Shown here: positions 25,410 to 34,535 of the stretch, in pieces
How positions within the stretch are numbered: position 1 is the first letter of the stretch
Layout: every line of letters begins with the position of its first letter
Assembly: GCA_039969155.1 (NCBI GenBank)
Contig: JBDVOJ010000119.1
Span: 1 to 64,000, forward strand
From: GCA-002733465 sp039969155
GTDB taxonomy: Bacteria > Pseudomonadota > Gammaproteobacteria > Enterobacterales > Kangiellaceae
Direction: 5' to 3'
Length of the DNA: 64,000 nucleotides
The notes under the pieces: model-generated
The model's input: only the letters and a program-made list of their open reading frames with translations
Databases searched by the model: none
What the model was told of the DNA's origin: nothing
Translations under genes and position numbers: made by a program

Positions 25410-26264
25410 ATGAAAATACTCTCCCCACTGTTTGTATTATTTGTGTTATTTAGCAATTCACTAATGGCCGAAAAAGGTGTCGCCTTTGTTCACGGTACTA
25501 GTGACAATACCGATGCATTAAATGATTACTGGACCCCGGCAATGGTTAATTCGGTAGTTGCAGGGTTACCAAACTCTTCAAACTACGTTGTTATCAATTG
25601 CGAATTTAATGAATATGCATGGACTTCCCCAGCAGCAGGTTGTTTAGCAGAGCAGATAACTAACTTTATCAACAACAATAATATTGATGAACTAAAGGTG
25701 ATCACTCACTCCCACGGCGCCAATGTAATGCGCTGGATCTTATCAAACCCTACCTGGGACTCTCGCTATCCTGCAATCATTGCCACCACATCAGAAGTAA
25801 CAGCGATAGCCGGTTCTAGTTTAGGAACTCCGCTTGCGGATGCCGTTGTTGCCGGAAACGTTTTTGAACAATTGCTAGGCTGGATTTTGGGTTACGCGAG
25901 TGACGCCGTCAGAATGCAGCAAACTAGCTGGATGGTTTATTACAATAACAATTGGTTGCTGGGTACAAGTGGACGACCTTCGCTTCCTGTCAGTTTCAAA
26001 TCAATTATTGGTTCTGATGTAGAGTCGGCGTTTTGGGATGGTGATAGTTATTGCGCTGGTTATCAGTATCAGGTTGCATTAGAAATAACCCAAAACTGGT
26101 TAGATTCTTGTTCCGATGGTTTTTTAAATTGTTCTTCGCAAGCTGGTGCAGGAAGTGTTTGGTTTTATGATACCTCAAGAACAAAAGGCAGAGAGCCTTT
26201 AAGTCATCAACAAAGTCGTCGTAACTGTTTTAATCTCGACACTATTCTAAGAAACGATCTTTAG
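25410..26264 (+). CDS. secreted lipase-like alpha/beta hydrolase
   Basis: A 284-residue protein with a signal peptide (ending SLMAE). The mature N-terminus KGVAFVHGTSDNTDAL is the lipase HG oxyanion strand, ITHSHGANVMRW is the nucleophile elbow (GxSxG relaxed to HSHG), and AGSSLGTPLADAV resembles the loop after it. Paired cysteines (DSYCAG, DSCSDG, LNCSS, RRNCFN) suggest a disulfide-stabilised extracellular enzyme. A Shine-Dalgarno GAGGA lies 7 bases before the ATG. It is followed after 10 bases by a DUF4785-like gene, suggesting the two are made together. Confidence 0.85.
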   Translation: MKILSPLFVLFVLFSNSLMAEKGVAFVHGTSDNTDALNDYWTPAMVNSVVAGLPNSSNYVVINCEFNEYAWTSPAAGCLAEQITNFINNNNIDELKVITHSHGANVMRWILSNPTWDSRYPAIIATTSEVTAIAGSSLGTPLADAVVAGNVFEQLLGWILGYASDAVRMQQTSWMVYYNNNWLLGTSGRPSLPVSFKSIIGSDVESAFWDGDSYCAGYQYQVALEITQNWLDSCSDGFLNCSSQAGAGSVWFYDTSRTKGREPLSHQQSRRNCFNLDTILRNDL

Positions 26265-26274
26265 GAGAAATACA

Positions 26275-27510
26275 ATGATCACCAATAAGATAATTAAAAG
26301 TATCATTTTCTCGGGCCTAAGCTTTTTCATGGTGGCTGCTCATGCCAATGATGCATTACTAAAATCGACTGAACTAACTTCACCTCAGCAAGCATTATTT
26401 TCGATCAACAATCATCGAGAAACTGTTCAATTCAGTCGAGCAATGACTGACACCGACTTTTCAAAGAAGAGTCAAACTCAACCAGTAAAGACTGAAAGTC
26501 AAGAGTATTGGTTTCGTGTCAGCGGCAACGACCTTAAGCAGGGGGTTACGCTCGATACATCTGGGGTAGAAGCACTAATACGCATATCACCTAAATCTAT
26601 GCACGATCCTAGGCTCCCAGTAGCCAAACAGTCTGCGCCTTCCACTAATTTAGCAATCGACTTGGAACAATTGGAAATCACAACCCCGAGTGGGAAAGTG
26701 ACTAAGGGGATTGAAGCGATGAGTTTTCATGCTAATTCCAAACAGCTTGAAACCACCCCCTTTGAAAAAGGAACGTCAGCATTCAAAATCGACAAAGCCC
26801 ATGCAACTGGTCGGTATCAATTAAAGACATCTCAAAGCATACCAGACAAACAAGAATATCTAATCTATGTACTTGATAAGAATTCCCCGTACAAGCTAAA
26901 TATGACTTTGGATAACCAGCAACTTTTTTCTGGGCAAAATATGTCAGCAAAGATTGAACTTAAGAAATCCGGAATAACTACAAACCTTGAATCTGTTTCT
27001 GGGAACATAGTCTCTCCGGGTGGAAAGGTGTATCCAATAAACCTCACGGCTTCGAAATCAGGCGCTTTCAAGTTTGAAGAACCTCTGGACATGCCATTCG
27101 CAAATCGCGCTGGACTTTGGGAAATGAGAGTTGTTAGCGAAACTCAAGGTGGAAGCTCTACCATCAAAAGAAACTCAAAACTAGCCTTCGCTTTTCAACC
27201 AAAAACCGCGCGTATTAATAAAAAGTCCAAGCAAGCTAGTCCCTCAAAAGCAGGGCTCACCAATGCGGTTAATATTAGCGTCAGTCATGCTGGGCGATAT
27301 GAAGTTACGGGTGTACTTTATTTAGTCGATAGGAATGGTACGGCAAAATCAATCGCCGAAGCCAGAACGGCCAAATGGATAGAACAGGGCAGTGATAAAG
27401 TTGAGTTGTTATTTCAAAAATCATTGCTACCAGCACTTAAAAAAGGTCAGAAATTTAAAGTGGGTAATATTGGATTGAATGACCAGAGTCGAATGAGTAG
27501 GCTTCAATAG
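26275..27510 (+). CDS. exported DUF4785-like protein
   Basis: A 411-residue exported protein (signal peptide ending AAHAN). It shows no catalytic motif; from about residue 190 the sequence looks like immunoglobulin/beta-sandwich domains (YKLNMTLDNQQLFSGQNM, GNIVSPGGKVYPINLT, GLWEMRVVSE, AGRYEVTGVLYLVDRNG). The overall plan resembles DUF4785 proteins of Legionella and other gammaproteobacteria; this family call is from memory and tentative. It is the second gene of an operon with a secreted lipase-like protein, and a strong terminator follows, so it may be a secreted companion or chaperone. Confidence 0.8.
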   Translation: MITNKIIKSIIFSGLSFFMVAAHANDALLKSTELTSPQQALFSINNHRETVQFSRAMTDTDFSKKSQTQPVKTESQEYWFRVSGNDLKQGVTLDTSGVEALIRISPKSMHDPRLPVAKQSAPSTNLAIDLEQLEITTPSGKVTKGIEAMSFHANSKQLETTPFEKGTSAFKIDKAHATGRYQLKTSQSIPDKQEYLIYVLDKNSPYKLNMTLDNQQLFSGQNMSAKIELKKSGITTNLESVSGNIVSPGGKVYPINLTASKSGAFKFEEPLDMPFANRAGLWEMRVVSETQGGSSTIKRNSKLAFAFQPKTARINKKSKQASPSKAGLTNAVNISVSHAGRYEVTGVLYLVDRNGTAKSIAEARTAKWIEQGSDKVELLFQKSLLPALKKGQKFKVGNIGLNDQSRMSRLQ

Positions 27511-27536
27511 GCGTTTAATTTAAAACAATACTTTAG

Positions 27537-27571
27537 TAAAAAATCCCTAATGCTACTATTTGGGATTTTTT
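27537..27571 (+). terminator. rho-independent terminator of the lipase-DUF4785 operon
   Basis: AAAAAATCCC (27538-27547) pairs with GGGATTTTTT (27562-27571), with a 14-base loop and a T-run in the transcribed direction. It begins 27 bases after the DUF4785-like stop codon. Confidence 0.8.
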
Positions 27572-27642
27572 ACTCCAGTTGCTTTTTCTACTATTTAGAA
27601 TGTCTGACAAAGTCCGCAGAATACCATACTGACCTGGGCGGA

Positions 27643-27701
27643 TGGTTGAATCAACAAATACTAACTCAGCATGATATTATTCTGCCGGTTTTCGCTACAA
27701 C
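27643..27701. repeat. degenerate dispersed repeat, copy 1
   Basis: The stretch from TGGTTGAATCAACAAATACT to TTTTCGCTACAAC resembles 29871-29930 (TGGTTAAATCAACAAGCATT to GTTTCGCTACAAG) in the same order and spacing. Both are non-coding and flank the LysR/azoreductase pair. They look like decayed copies of one intergenic element. Confidence 0.45.
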
Positions 27702-27744
27702 AAAGTCTCCCAAACGGTGGAGGTCTTGAATTAAAATCGGCGTA

Positions 27745-27890
27745 GTAGGTTGGTGGTGACGAAGAAACCCCGACGTCGATGGTCGCGAATTAAAAACATT
27801 TGTGTAGGTGAGAATTATTAGATGTGGACCTATCAACGATGCTCCAGTTGCGGTGAACGTTAGTTGTTGGGGTTATCACCGCCAACCTAC
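27745..27890. mobile_element. MITE-like element with imperfect terminal inverted repeats
   Basis: The left end begins GTAGGTTGGTGGTGAC and the right end, read on the other strand, begins GTAGGTTGGCGGTGAT; 14 of the first 15 bases match, and further in both ends carry AACCCC(G/A)AC. The 146-base element holds no gene and sits in a 420-base gap (27511-27930) that otherwise contains only the terminator at 27537 and a stretch (27643-27701) similar to one at 29871-29930. GTAGGTTGG ends are typical of small non-autonomous repeats in gammaproteobacteria. No clean target-site duplication can be read. Confidence 0.6.
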
Positions 27891-27930
27891 TCGTAAGTCT
27901 TTTATCCTCAACTTACCGTGTTGTTCCCAA

Positions 27931-28812
27931 TTATGTTTTAACCAATTCGTCTAGTAGCCACTCACGAAAGAAAACCACTTTGCGATTTTTTTCATGAGCG
28001 GAAGAGGTCAACATATAGTATGTTAATCCCTCAATAGATTCCCCACCTGGATGTTTTTCAAGCCATTTCTGTCGCAATGCAGTTTGGATAAGTAATGAAC
28101 TGACCAGCGCAACACCCTGTCCTGCTAGAGCGGCCTGAATAACGTAATGTTCCTGCTCATAAGAACGGATTTTTAATTTTTCTTTGTCGACGTTTTTGTT
28201 GTTAAAATAATGTGTCCACGTTATTGGCTGTAATTCCCGATTTTTCCATGCGGTTTCTATCAAAATTGCATCTTCAATATTAGGGAGGCCTTGTAAATAC
28301 TCCTTTGTCGCGTACATGCCAAATTGCTCAGTTATAAGTTTGGTTGCATATTCATTCTGTGCATCAAACTGTCCGTACCTAATTGCCAAGTCTATTCGTT
28401 TGTCTTTTTGCAAGTCATCTAAGCTTTCACCTGTTTTAACAACAACACGAATTTCGGGGTGGCGAAGGTGAAAGCTCTCAAGTTTAGGCACTAACCATTG
28501 TGCAGCGAAAGATGTTGTAGTGCTCACAGTAAGTACCGATTGGTTATCTGATATTTCTTCAAGAACATCAGATATTTGTAGCAAAGAGTGGGACACAACC
28601 CTCGCAAGTTTTTCTCCTTCAGGAGTTAATATAATTAGCCGTGTTTTTCTTTTAAAAAGTAACGTCCCTAGCTTTTTCTCTAAAGCTCGTATTTGATGAG
28701 ATACCGCTGTGGGGGTCACATTAAGTTCTGCAGCTGCCGCCTTAAAGCTATTTAACCTTGCTGCGGAATCAAACACTCTAAGACTGTTTATTTGGGGTAA
28801 ATGAGTGAACAT
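27931..28812 (-). CDS. LysR-family transcriptional regulator
   Basis: A 293-residue LysR regulator. The helix-turn-helix occupies residues 1-60 (SLRVFDSAARLNSFKAAAAE, then VTPTAVSHQIRALEKKLGTLLF), followed by the LysR substrate-binding domain. The sequence is of the GcvA-like subgroup (PTAVSHQIRxLE). It is divergent from the azoreductase gene with a 123-base gap that contains a T-N11-A-type palindrome, so it most likely controls that gene. Confidence 0.93.
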   Translation of the reverse strand: MFTHLPQINSLRVFDSAARLNSFKAAAAELNVTPTAVSHQIRALEKKLGTLLFKRKTRLIILTPEGEKLARVVSHSLLQISDVLEEISDNQSVLTVSTTTSFAAQWLVPKLESFHLRHPEIRVVVKTGESLDDLQKDKRIDLAIRYGQFDAQNEYATKLITEQFGMYATKEYLQGLPNIEDAILIETAWKNRELQPITWTHYFNNKNVDKEKLKIRSYEQEHYVIQAALAGQGVALVSSLLIQTALRQKWLEKHPGGESIEGLTYYMLTSSAHEKNRKVVFFREWLLDELVKT

Positions 28813-28827
28813 ACCAAATCACTATAA

Positions 28828-28842
28828 ATGAGTATTTCTCAT
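28828..28842. promoter_or_regulatory. LysR-type T-N11-A palindrome
   Basis: ATGAGTATTTCTCAT is an interrupted palindrome (ATGAG-N5-CTCAT) that fits the LysR box. It lies 16 bases upstream of the LysR start and about 94 bases upstream of the azoreductase start, in their shared promoter region. Confidence 0.55.
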
Positions 28843-28935
28843 CTATATAAAAATAATGATCGTTTGTCAAGAGATTGGTTCGGGTTCAAAATCATATCTT
28901 CCAAAATCAATCAAATATGACGAACGGAGGGTTAC

Positions 28936-29595
28936 ATGCCAACAATACTGCACCTAGACACAAGTGCGCGGTCATTAGACAAATCTAGAACAAATCGAAA
29001 TTCAATATCGAGGGCGCTTGCAGAGAGCTTTAGAGAGCAATGGAAAAATAGAATAAGTAACACTAAAGTTATTTATAGGGATCTCGCCAAAAATCCGCCC
29101 CACTTCATTGATGAAGCTTGGATTGGTGCGGTATTTACCCCAGATGAACAAAAAACCCCTGAACAAAATGCTCTTATTTCACTTTCAGATGAGTTAATCG
29201 ACGAAGTAATAAAAGCCGATGTTATATTGGTATCAACCCCCATGTATAACTATGGAATGCCTGCAGTTTTAAAGGCATGGTTTGATCAAGTCATCAGAGT
29301 TAATAAAACGTTCACTTTCGATTTAAGTCGAGGCGACTTCCCACTACAACCCACCCTTTCAGGAAAAACAATGGTACTTATAACATCATGCGGAGAGTTT
29401 GGTTTTCATGTGGGTGGTATAAGGGAAAAAATGAATCATTTGGGTCCACATATTGAAGTTGCAAGTCAGTATCTTGGTATAGAAAAGTTTTACGAAATTC
29501 GCTCTGAATATCAAGAGTTTGGAGATCAGCGACATACCGATTCGCTCAATAATGCCTATGAAGAAGTTAAAAACTTGATTGAGCAGCTAGCTTGA
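28936..29595 (+). CDS. azoR: FMN-dependent NADH-azoreductase
   Basis: A 219-residue flavodoxin-like fold quinone/azo reductase. The FMN-binding parts are visible: LDTSARSLDKSRT at the phosphate loop, TPMYNYGMPAVLKAWFDQVIRVNKTF, and LITSCGEFG. It reduces quinones and azo compounds with NADH in the cytoplasm and is usually induced by electrophilic or quinone stress. GGAGG lies 6 bases before the ATG. Divergent LysR gene is the probable regulator. The frame stays open for 25 codons after the TGA stop, which is probably chance or a decayed fragment. Confidence 0.93.
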   Translation: MPTILHLDTSARSLDKSRTNRNSISRALAESFREQWKNRISNTKVIYRDLAKNPPHFIDEAWIGAVFTPDEQKTPEQNALISLSDELIDEVIKADVILVSTPMYNYGMPAVLKAWFDQVIRVNKTFTFDLSRGDFPLQPTLSGKTMVLITSCGEFGFHVGGIREKMNHLGPHIEVASQYLGIEKFYEIRSEYQEFGDQRHTDSLNNAYEEVKNLIEQLA

Positions 29596-29977
29596 CTGGA
29601 CGTGTTGGCGCTTAATACTAAGCCTGGTGATACGGTGACTTTGCGTGAGTGGGTCCGTGCTGTTAGTTTTTAACTCTCGAGGAATCATTATAAAATGGGA
29701 TTAGTGTGAATTAAAGGCCTAGTGTGTAGACCAAAGGAGCAGGGTAATTCCTAAAACTTCGTATGTATTTTCGACCATTTCCCTAATTTCGATTTAGCTG
29801 TTTAGTAAGTTGTTGAGGTTCGCAAAGCTCACCCGCAGGCTTACTACTTTGCCGAAGTTACCGAGTTAAAATGGTTAAATCAACAAGCATTAAACCCGTC
29901 TACTAGTTTGTTTTCGGGTTTCGCTACAAGCTCTACGCCGACCTACACTTAACTCCACTTACGTGTTGCTCAGAAGT
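29596..29977. other. 382-base intergenic region with decayed repeat fragments
   Basis: No gene recognised. The first 75 bases continue the azoR frame without a stop (ends TAA at 29671). GGTTCGCAAAGCTCACC near 29818 and the 29871-29948 stretch ending GCTCTACGCCGACCTACAC resemble the small GTAGGT-ended repeats seen at 27.7 kb. Confidence 0.45.
29871..29948. repeat. degenerate dispersed repeat, copy 2
   Basis: It matches 27643-27701 over its first 60 bases and ends with GGGTTTCGCTACAAGCTC then ACGCCGACCTAC, a form common in palindromic intergenic repeats of gammaproteobacteria. No open reading frame is associated. Confidence 0.45.
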
Positions 29978-30469
29978 TTACGAACACCCTTCAATAAAGT
30001 ATATCGAGTCATCGCCCAATCTAAAACTACTAATAGTATCCTTTTCTGTTTCAAAAATTATTCCTATTTTTTCAGTCAGTTTTACTTCGAGGTATTCGCC
30101 TGCTCCTCCGAGGTAAGGATGCGGAGAAACTTCCACCTGCTTATACTTGGCGAGAACATCTGACTTGGTGGAACCGATATGAATCCCTTTTGCTGTCGAG
30201 ATGTTTTTATTCTCAAAAACATCAATTCTGGCAACTCGCCCATCAATAATCATAAATGCAATGTCTTTATATTGCTTGTCTGTAGACTCTAAGTAATAAC
30301 AACTGGAGTCAGACTCCGCAGGGTGAGCAGTACTTTTTAAAGACTTAAATATTTTAATTGCGTCGGACGCGGTGATACCTATTTTTACGCCTTTGAACGA
30401 ATTCTTGGTTAACGATTCGGACTGTAATTGGAATGAAATCAGTAGTAAAAGAGTGAAAAAGTATTTCAT
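29978..30469 (-). CDS. exported protein of unknown function with internal duplication
   Basis: A 163-residue protein with a signal peptide (FFTLLLLISFQLQS). Two similar segments, FKGVKIGITASDAIKIFKS and KGIHIGSTKSDVLAKYK, suggest a repeated small alpha-beta unit; the G(I/S)T-x-SD pattern recalls SmpA/BamE-like folds but is not diagnostic. Two cysteines (SSCYY and the penultimate Cys) could pair. It ends a single-gene unit on the minus strand. I do not recognise the family. Confidence 0.7.
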   Translation of the reverse strand: MKYFFTLLLLISFQLQSESLTKNSFKGVKIGITASDAIKIFKSLKSTAHPAESDSSCYYLESTDKQYKDIAFMIIDGRVARIDVFENKNISTAKGIHIGSTKSDVLAKYKQVEVSPHPYLGGAGEYLEVKLTEKIGIIFETEKDTISSFRLGDDSIYFIEGCS

Positions 30470-30598
30470 GATCCGACCTTATTCTTTAGTTTCTAATGAT
30501 TGACACAATACTTTCGAAGATATAAGAATTTTGTAGGATTTCATAGCAGACTCGACATCGGCCTAAATCGAACCGTGCTTACCTGTCGTTCCATGTTC

Positions 30599-30627
30599 AA
30601 AAGGAGACTGGCTAACAGTCTCCTTTT
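30599..30627 (-). terminator. rho-independent terminator of the propeller-amidohydrolase gene
   Basis: AAAAGGAGACTG (30599-30610) and CAGTCTCCTTTT (30616-30627) form a perfect 12-bp stem with loop GCTAA. It starts 25 bases after the minus-strand gene end at 30652; T-runs occur in both directions. Confidence 0.8.
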
Positions 30628-30651
30628 ACTCATTAAGTACTTCTACTCAAA

Positions 30652-33600
30652 TTATTTTGAATCCAACCCAGCCTTAACCTCCGGCTGATACTCCCCCAAA
30701 GACTGCTTTTTCAATTTCTTCTTCTCAGGATAAGTTTGATCCAATGAATTAGCATCATACAAACGTCCATTTTTCATAATGCTGTTAATCGCTTCGGAAT
30801 TGCGAATATTATCCAATGGATTTTTATCAAGAATTAATAGGTCAGCTAATTTCCCTTCTTCTATTGAGCCTAGCTCTTTGCCAAAGCCAATGGCTTCTGC
30901 GCCAAAAATGGTTGCAGTTTTTAAAGTGTCATGATTACTCATGCCACCCGATTGCATTGCCCAAAGCTCCCAATGAAATCCAATTCCTTGAATTTGACCA
31001 TGACTACCAACACCCGCTTTACCGCCAGCTTCCACTAAATTTTTAATAAACTGGGCATGACGAGAAAATTTATGCTCGTCTTTATGGAACCAAGAAGCGC
31101 GTCGAAGTGCTCGGTTAGCTAGTTCGGTGTATGGCGTAAAATGACGCATTTTAGGATTGTTATAAACATCCTCTGTTGCGTAAAAATAATTCTCTCCCCA
31201 AGGACCGCTATAAGTCACTAGCAATGTCGGTGTGCTAGTCGTTCCAGACTCCTTAAAAAGATTAATCACATCACTATACAGTGGATAAACTGGCAAGTTA
31301 TGTTCAACGCCCGGATAACCATCTATTGCGTGAGTTAAATCGATACGAATATCTAAGCCGCCTTCGGTGGTTGGCATTAGTTCCAACTCTTTAGACGCTT
31401 TGATTAACCATTGACGTTGTTTTCGTTGACCTGTCATATACATTTTGAAGGTCTTGGTATCGTAGTACTCACTGTAACGTCTTAGTGCATTTTTAGCATC
31501 GTCATAACTATTCAGGGGCTCGGTCCAGAAAACTCCGGGTCCTGTTGAATATATTCTGGGACCGACCATTTCGCCACGCTCAACTTGATCTGAATAACTT
31601 AAAACATCAGTGGTTGCGGTCTGTGGATCACGAGTTGTGGTAACCCCATAGGCCAAGGTCGCTTCATATTGCCAAACTTGTTCTCCGTGTAATTCGGGGA
31701 TCAACCACATGGAATGATAATGAATATCAATGTAACCGGGAATAATGGTTTTACCAGAAACGTCTTTGGTTTCAACGCCAGCAGGAACGTTTAATGAGCC
31801 CGCTTTTCCAACCGATTTAATACGATTATTTTCAATGTAAACATCACCCTTCTCGATCACTTCATTACCTTTCATGGTGATAATGCGAGCACCGGTCAAT
31901 AGTATTTTTCCCGAAGGAATATCTCGAGTCGCTTTAACTGCAATACGTTCTTCTTTTGGTTGATATTTCTTAGGCTTATCATCTTCTTTTTTCTCTGCGA
32001 CTTTTTTGTCATCCGACTTTTCATTCTTATCATCTGAACTTTTGTCGTTAGATTTTTTCTCTGCGATTTTCTCAGCTTTCTTTTTTTCTTCTTCTGCTTT
32101 CTTTTCTGCTTCTAACTTTTTCTCGAAAGCCTTGGCATCGGCTAAGTTGTAGGTAAATAACGCATTGGCTAACGACCATTGAATATTTTTTCCTTGGTGA
32201 TCCCACGTGGGAAAGTTGGCAGCAATTTCTGTTATTTGCTTGGCTGGAACACTTGCGCCTTTTATCGCCGAAGTATCTATAGTGGTAGGTTTGCCACCAG
32301 TCCAAGGGACGGTTACTGTAAATAACTGATTATTATTCAACGCAAAAGCTTGGTCACCCTTAGGCGCCATAACCACCAGCGCCGCAGGTGGTGCTTGCTT
32401 GGCTCTACCTAGTTTTTTACCAACCACTTTTAAGTGAGTTTTTAAATCTGAACCATCCCAGCGGAAAGAAACTAACCCTTGCTGCGCACCATAAGCATAA
32501 ATGCGCTCTTTATTCTCAGTAAAATGTGCATAGAACATACCTTCGGCCGGAGCGATGATGGTTGCCTTTCCACCGCGACTTGAAATCCAAACAAACTCGC
32601 TATATTGCTCATTGAAATAGAAACCTGTGGCATTCTTGCGTTCTCGCGCGGCACCTCTTTCTGCAACAATTCTATCGCCGTCGGGGCTCCAAACAACATT
32701 ACGATAGACTGCTGATTTTTTGGTTAACTTTTGTGGTTTGCTATTAGCTTTTCCTCTCACTTTATAAATGTGCCCACCTTGTTGACTATCCCAACTCACA
32801 TAACTTAGATAGCGACCGTCAGGTGACCAAGCTGGCATGTATTCACCAACATCTCGATTAGTCACTCGTTTTGGTGTGCCGTTGGGATAATCCATAATGT
32901 AAAGTCTATCGAGAGAAGTAAACGCTAGCTTTTTGCCATTAGGTGAAAGTGCTGCGTGCCGAATTTGCCGAGCAGTAAACGCTTTCTCATCGGATATCTT
33001 ATAATCAAAGGCCACTTTAGGTCCGATCCCAATATCAACATTGGCTTTGAATGGGATCGCGCTTTGTTTGCCAGACTCAATATTAATCGACCAGAATTTT
33101 CCGCCGTAAGACGCGACTAGATTTTTTGAGTCAGGCGTAAATGAATAGCCTGGCATAGTGCCCATAGCAGAACGTGATTCTTGCTCATCATGTTGCACTG
33201 GATAGGCAAGCCATTTTTCATTACCGGAAATGAGATCTCGCAAAATCAACCCTGTCTCATGGTCATGACGAGTTGCATAAACCATATATTTTCCATCGGA
33301 TGATAAGGTTGGTCTCATGGCCGAACCATATTGGCTAGTCATTGATTGAAACTTGCCGGTATCACGGTCGAATCGAGAAACTTGAACTTGTGGAAATTGC
33401 GCGTTGTAATTCCAATCTCTGTTACGCACTTCAAACCAAAAATATCGAGGGTCATTTCCGAATGCAATTCCGGTTGCTTTTAAATCATCCGGCTTATCGA
33501 GTAACTGTATGCCCGCACCACCATCAATGTGATACATCCATAATTTGTGAGTAGTAAATAAACCGCTCGCTTTACCCGCAATTATATAATCACCGTCTAG

Positions 33601-34170
33601 CGTCCACTCGGGAGTCTGAAACTCTCCACTTGTATCCTTAGTCAGCTGCTCAGGCTCTGCGTCTTTTTCTGATAGATCAAGTGTCCAAATATTTTCCGAA
33701 CCGCTTTTATCGGTCACATAAACAATCTTTTTTCCATCTGGACTGAACCGGGGTTGCATATCCATTTCCATACCACTGGTAATGCGAGTTGCTTCGCCTC
33801 CCACCACCGGCATAGTGTACAAATCACCTAACAAATCAAAAACGATTGTTTGTCCATCAGGGCTCACATCTAACGACATCCATGAACCTTCAGTCGCTTC
33901 AAACTTAAGTTGTCGGTCTGGCTTTAAAGGAAGCCCTTCTTTCGACTCTTTTTCAGAGCTGTCAGCTTTTGCACCCTCCTCCTTAGAATCATCGTCATCT
34001 TCATTGTCTTTTTCATGATCACCAAAATGCCTTGGTTGCGGTAGAGAAGCTGCATTAGTTGGATAGGTTTCTTTGTCAGCAGTTTGAGGCTCTGGCAGCG
34101 AAAGTGCTAGCAGCGCACCGGAAAATGTCATACCGATTAACAAACTAAGGTATTGGGATTTAAAAGTCAT
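30652..34170 (-). CDS. exported TolB-propeller/amidohydrolase fusion protein
   Basis: A 1172-residue exported protein. After a signal peptide and an Asp/Glu-rich segment come WD40-like/TolB (PD40) repeats (for example DVSPDGQTIVFD, RFSPDGKKIVYVTD, AWSPDGRYLSYVSWD, VWSPDGDRIV) from about residue 95 to 560, then a Lys/Glu/Asp-rich linker (about 690-750) and a C-terminal amidohydrolase domain with DIHYHS metal ligands, KMYMTG, VGSHGQ and GKLADLLILDKNP. This architecture is a known family of secreted amidohydrolases annotated as Tol-Pal-like hydrolases or dipeptidases. The substrate is not known. The gene is monocistronic with a clear terminator. Confidence 0.92.
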   Translation of the reverse strand: MTFKSQYLSLLIGMTFSGALLALSLPEPQTADKETYPTNAASLPQPRHFGDHEKDNEDDDDSKEEGAKADSSEKESKEGLPLKPDRQLKFEATEGSWMSLDVSPDGQTIVFDLLGDLYTMPVVGGEATRITSGMEMDMQPRFSPDGKKIVYVTDKSGSENIWTLDLSEKDAEPEQLTKDTSGEFQTPEWTLDGDYIIAGKASGLFTTHKLWMYHIDGGAGIQLLDKPDDLKATGIAFGNDPRYFWFEVRNRDWNYNAQFPQVQVSRFDRDTGKFQSMTSQYGSAMRPTLSSDGKYMVYATRHDHETGLILRDLISGNEKWLAYPVQHDEQESRSAMGTMPGYSFTPDSKNLVASYGGKFWSINIESGKQSAIPFKANVDIGIGPKVAFDYKISDEKAFTARQIRHAALSPNGKKLAFTSLDRLYIMDYPNGTPKRVTNRDVGEYMPAWSPDGRYLSYVSWDSQQGGHIYKVRGKANSKPQKLTKKSAVYRNVVWSPDGDRIVAERGAARERKNATGFYFNEQYSEFVWISSRGGKATIIAPAEGMFYAHFTENKERIYAYGAQQGLVSFRWDGSDLKTHLKVVGKKLGRAKQAPPAALVVMAPKGDQAFALNNNQLFTVTVPWTGGKPTTIDTSAIKGASVPAKQITEIAANFPTWDHQGKNIQWSLANALFTYNLADAKAFEKKLEAEKKAEEEKKKAEKIAEKKSNDKSSDDKNEKSDDKKVAEKKEDDKPKKYQPKEERIAVKATRDIPSGKILLTGARIITMKGNEVIEKGDVYIENNRIKSVGKAGSLNVPAGVETKDVSGKTIIPGYIDIHYHSMWLIPELHGEQVWQYEATLAYGVTTTRDPQTATTDVLSYSDQVERGEMVGPRIYSTGPGVFWTEPLNSYDDAKNALRRYSEYYDTKTFKMYMTGQRKQRQWLIKASKELELMPTTEGGLDIRIDLTHAIDGYPGVEHNLPVYPLYSDVINLFKESGTTSTPTLLVTYSGPWGENYFYATEDVYNNPKMRHFTPYTELANRALRRASWFHKDEHKFSRHAQFIKNLVEAGGKAGVGSHGQIQGIGFHWELWAMQSGGMSNHDTLKTATIFGAEAIGFGKELGSIEEGKLADLLILDKNPLDNIRNSEAINSIMKNGRLYDANSLDQTYPEKKKLKKQSLGEYQPEVKAGLDSK

Positions 34171-34535
34171 AGACGAACTCCTTGTTAGCCGTTTTTTGAT
34201 TTTGTTTTGATTTCGAAGCTGTTATTTAGCTTCAAATATACTAAGTATAAGACAAAGATTACTTAGAGAAAGCGGTAGGTAATTTCAGTATTCCTTCTGT
34301 AGGCCCTTATTTCAAAGGCGTGCAATCAAGGTATCCCAACCGAATCGTTAGATTGTACACCATACAAGGCAGATTGGGCTACTACGCGAAAAGGCTGCTG
34401 CTAAAGTGAGTTTTGGGGCGCCTGCGTCACCTGCAAGCGCTTACTCTGTTTAAGCAGGTGAGATATTAGAAAGTTGGATGGAAGTCCCGTAATATGTTGA
34501 TACTTAATATTAACCCTGCCTGATGGGCTCAAATC
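34171..34535. other. 365-base intergenic region (divergent promoters)
   Basis: It separates the minus-strand propeller-amidohydrolase from the plus-strand HD gene and must hold both promoters. I see no gene, no strong palindrome and no RNA-like structure. Confidence 0.5.

Noticed and set aside
30500..30600. Plus-strand reading frame between the hypothetical gene and the 30599 terminator
   Set aside because: The frame has biased, non-protein-like composition and no Shine-Dalgarno; it is the antisense of untranslated sequence.
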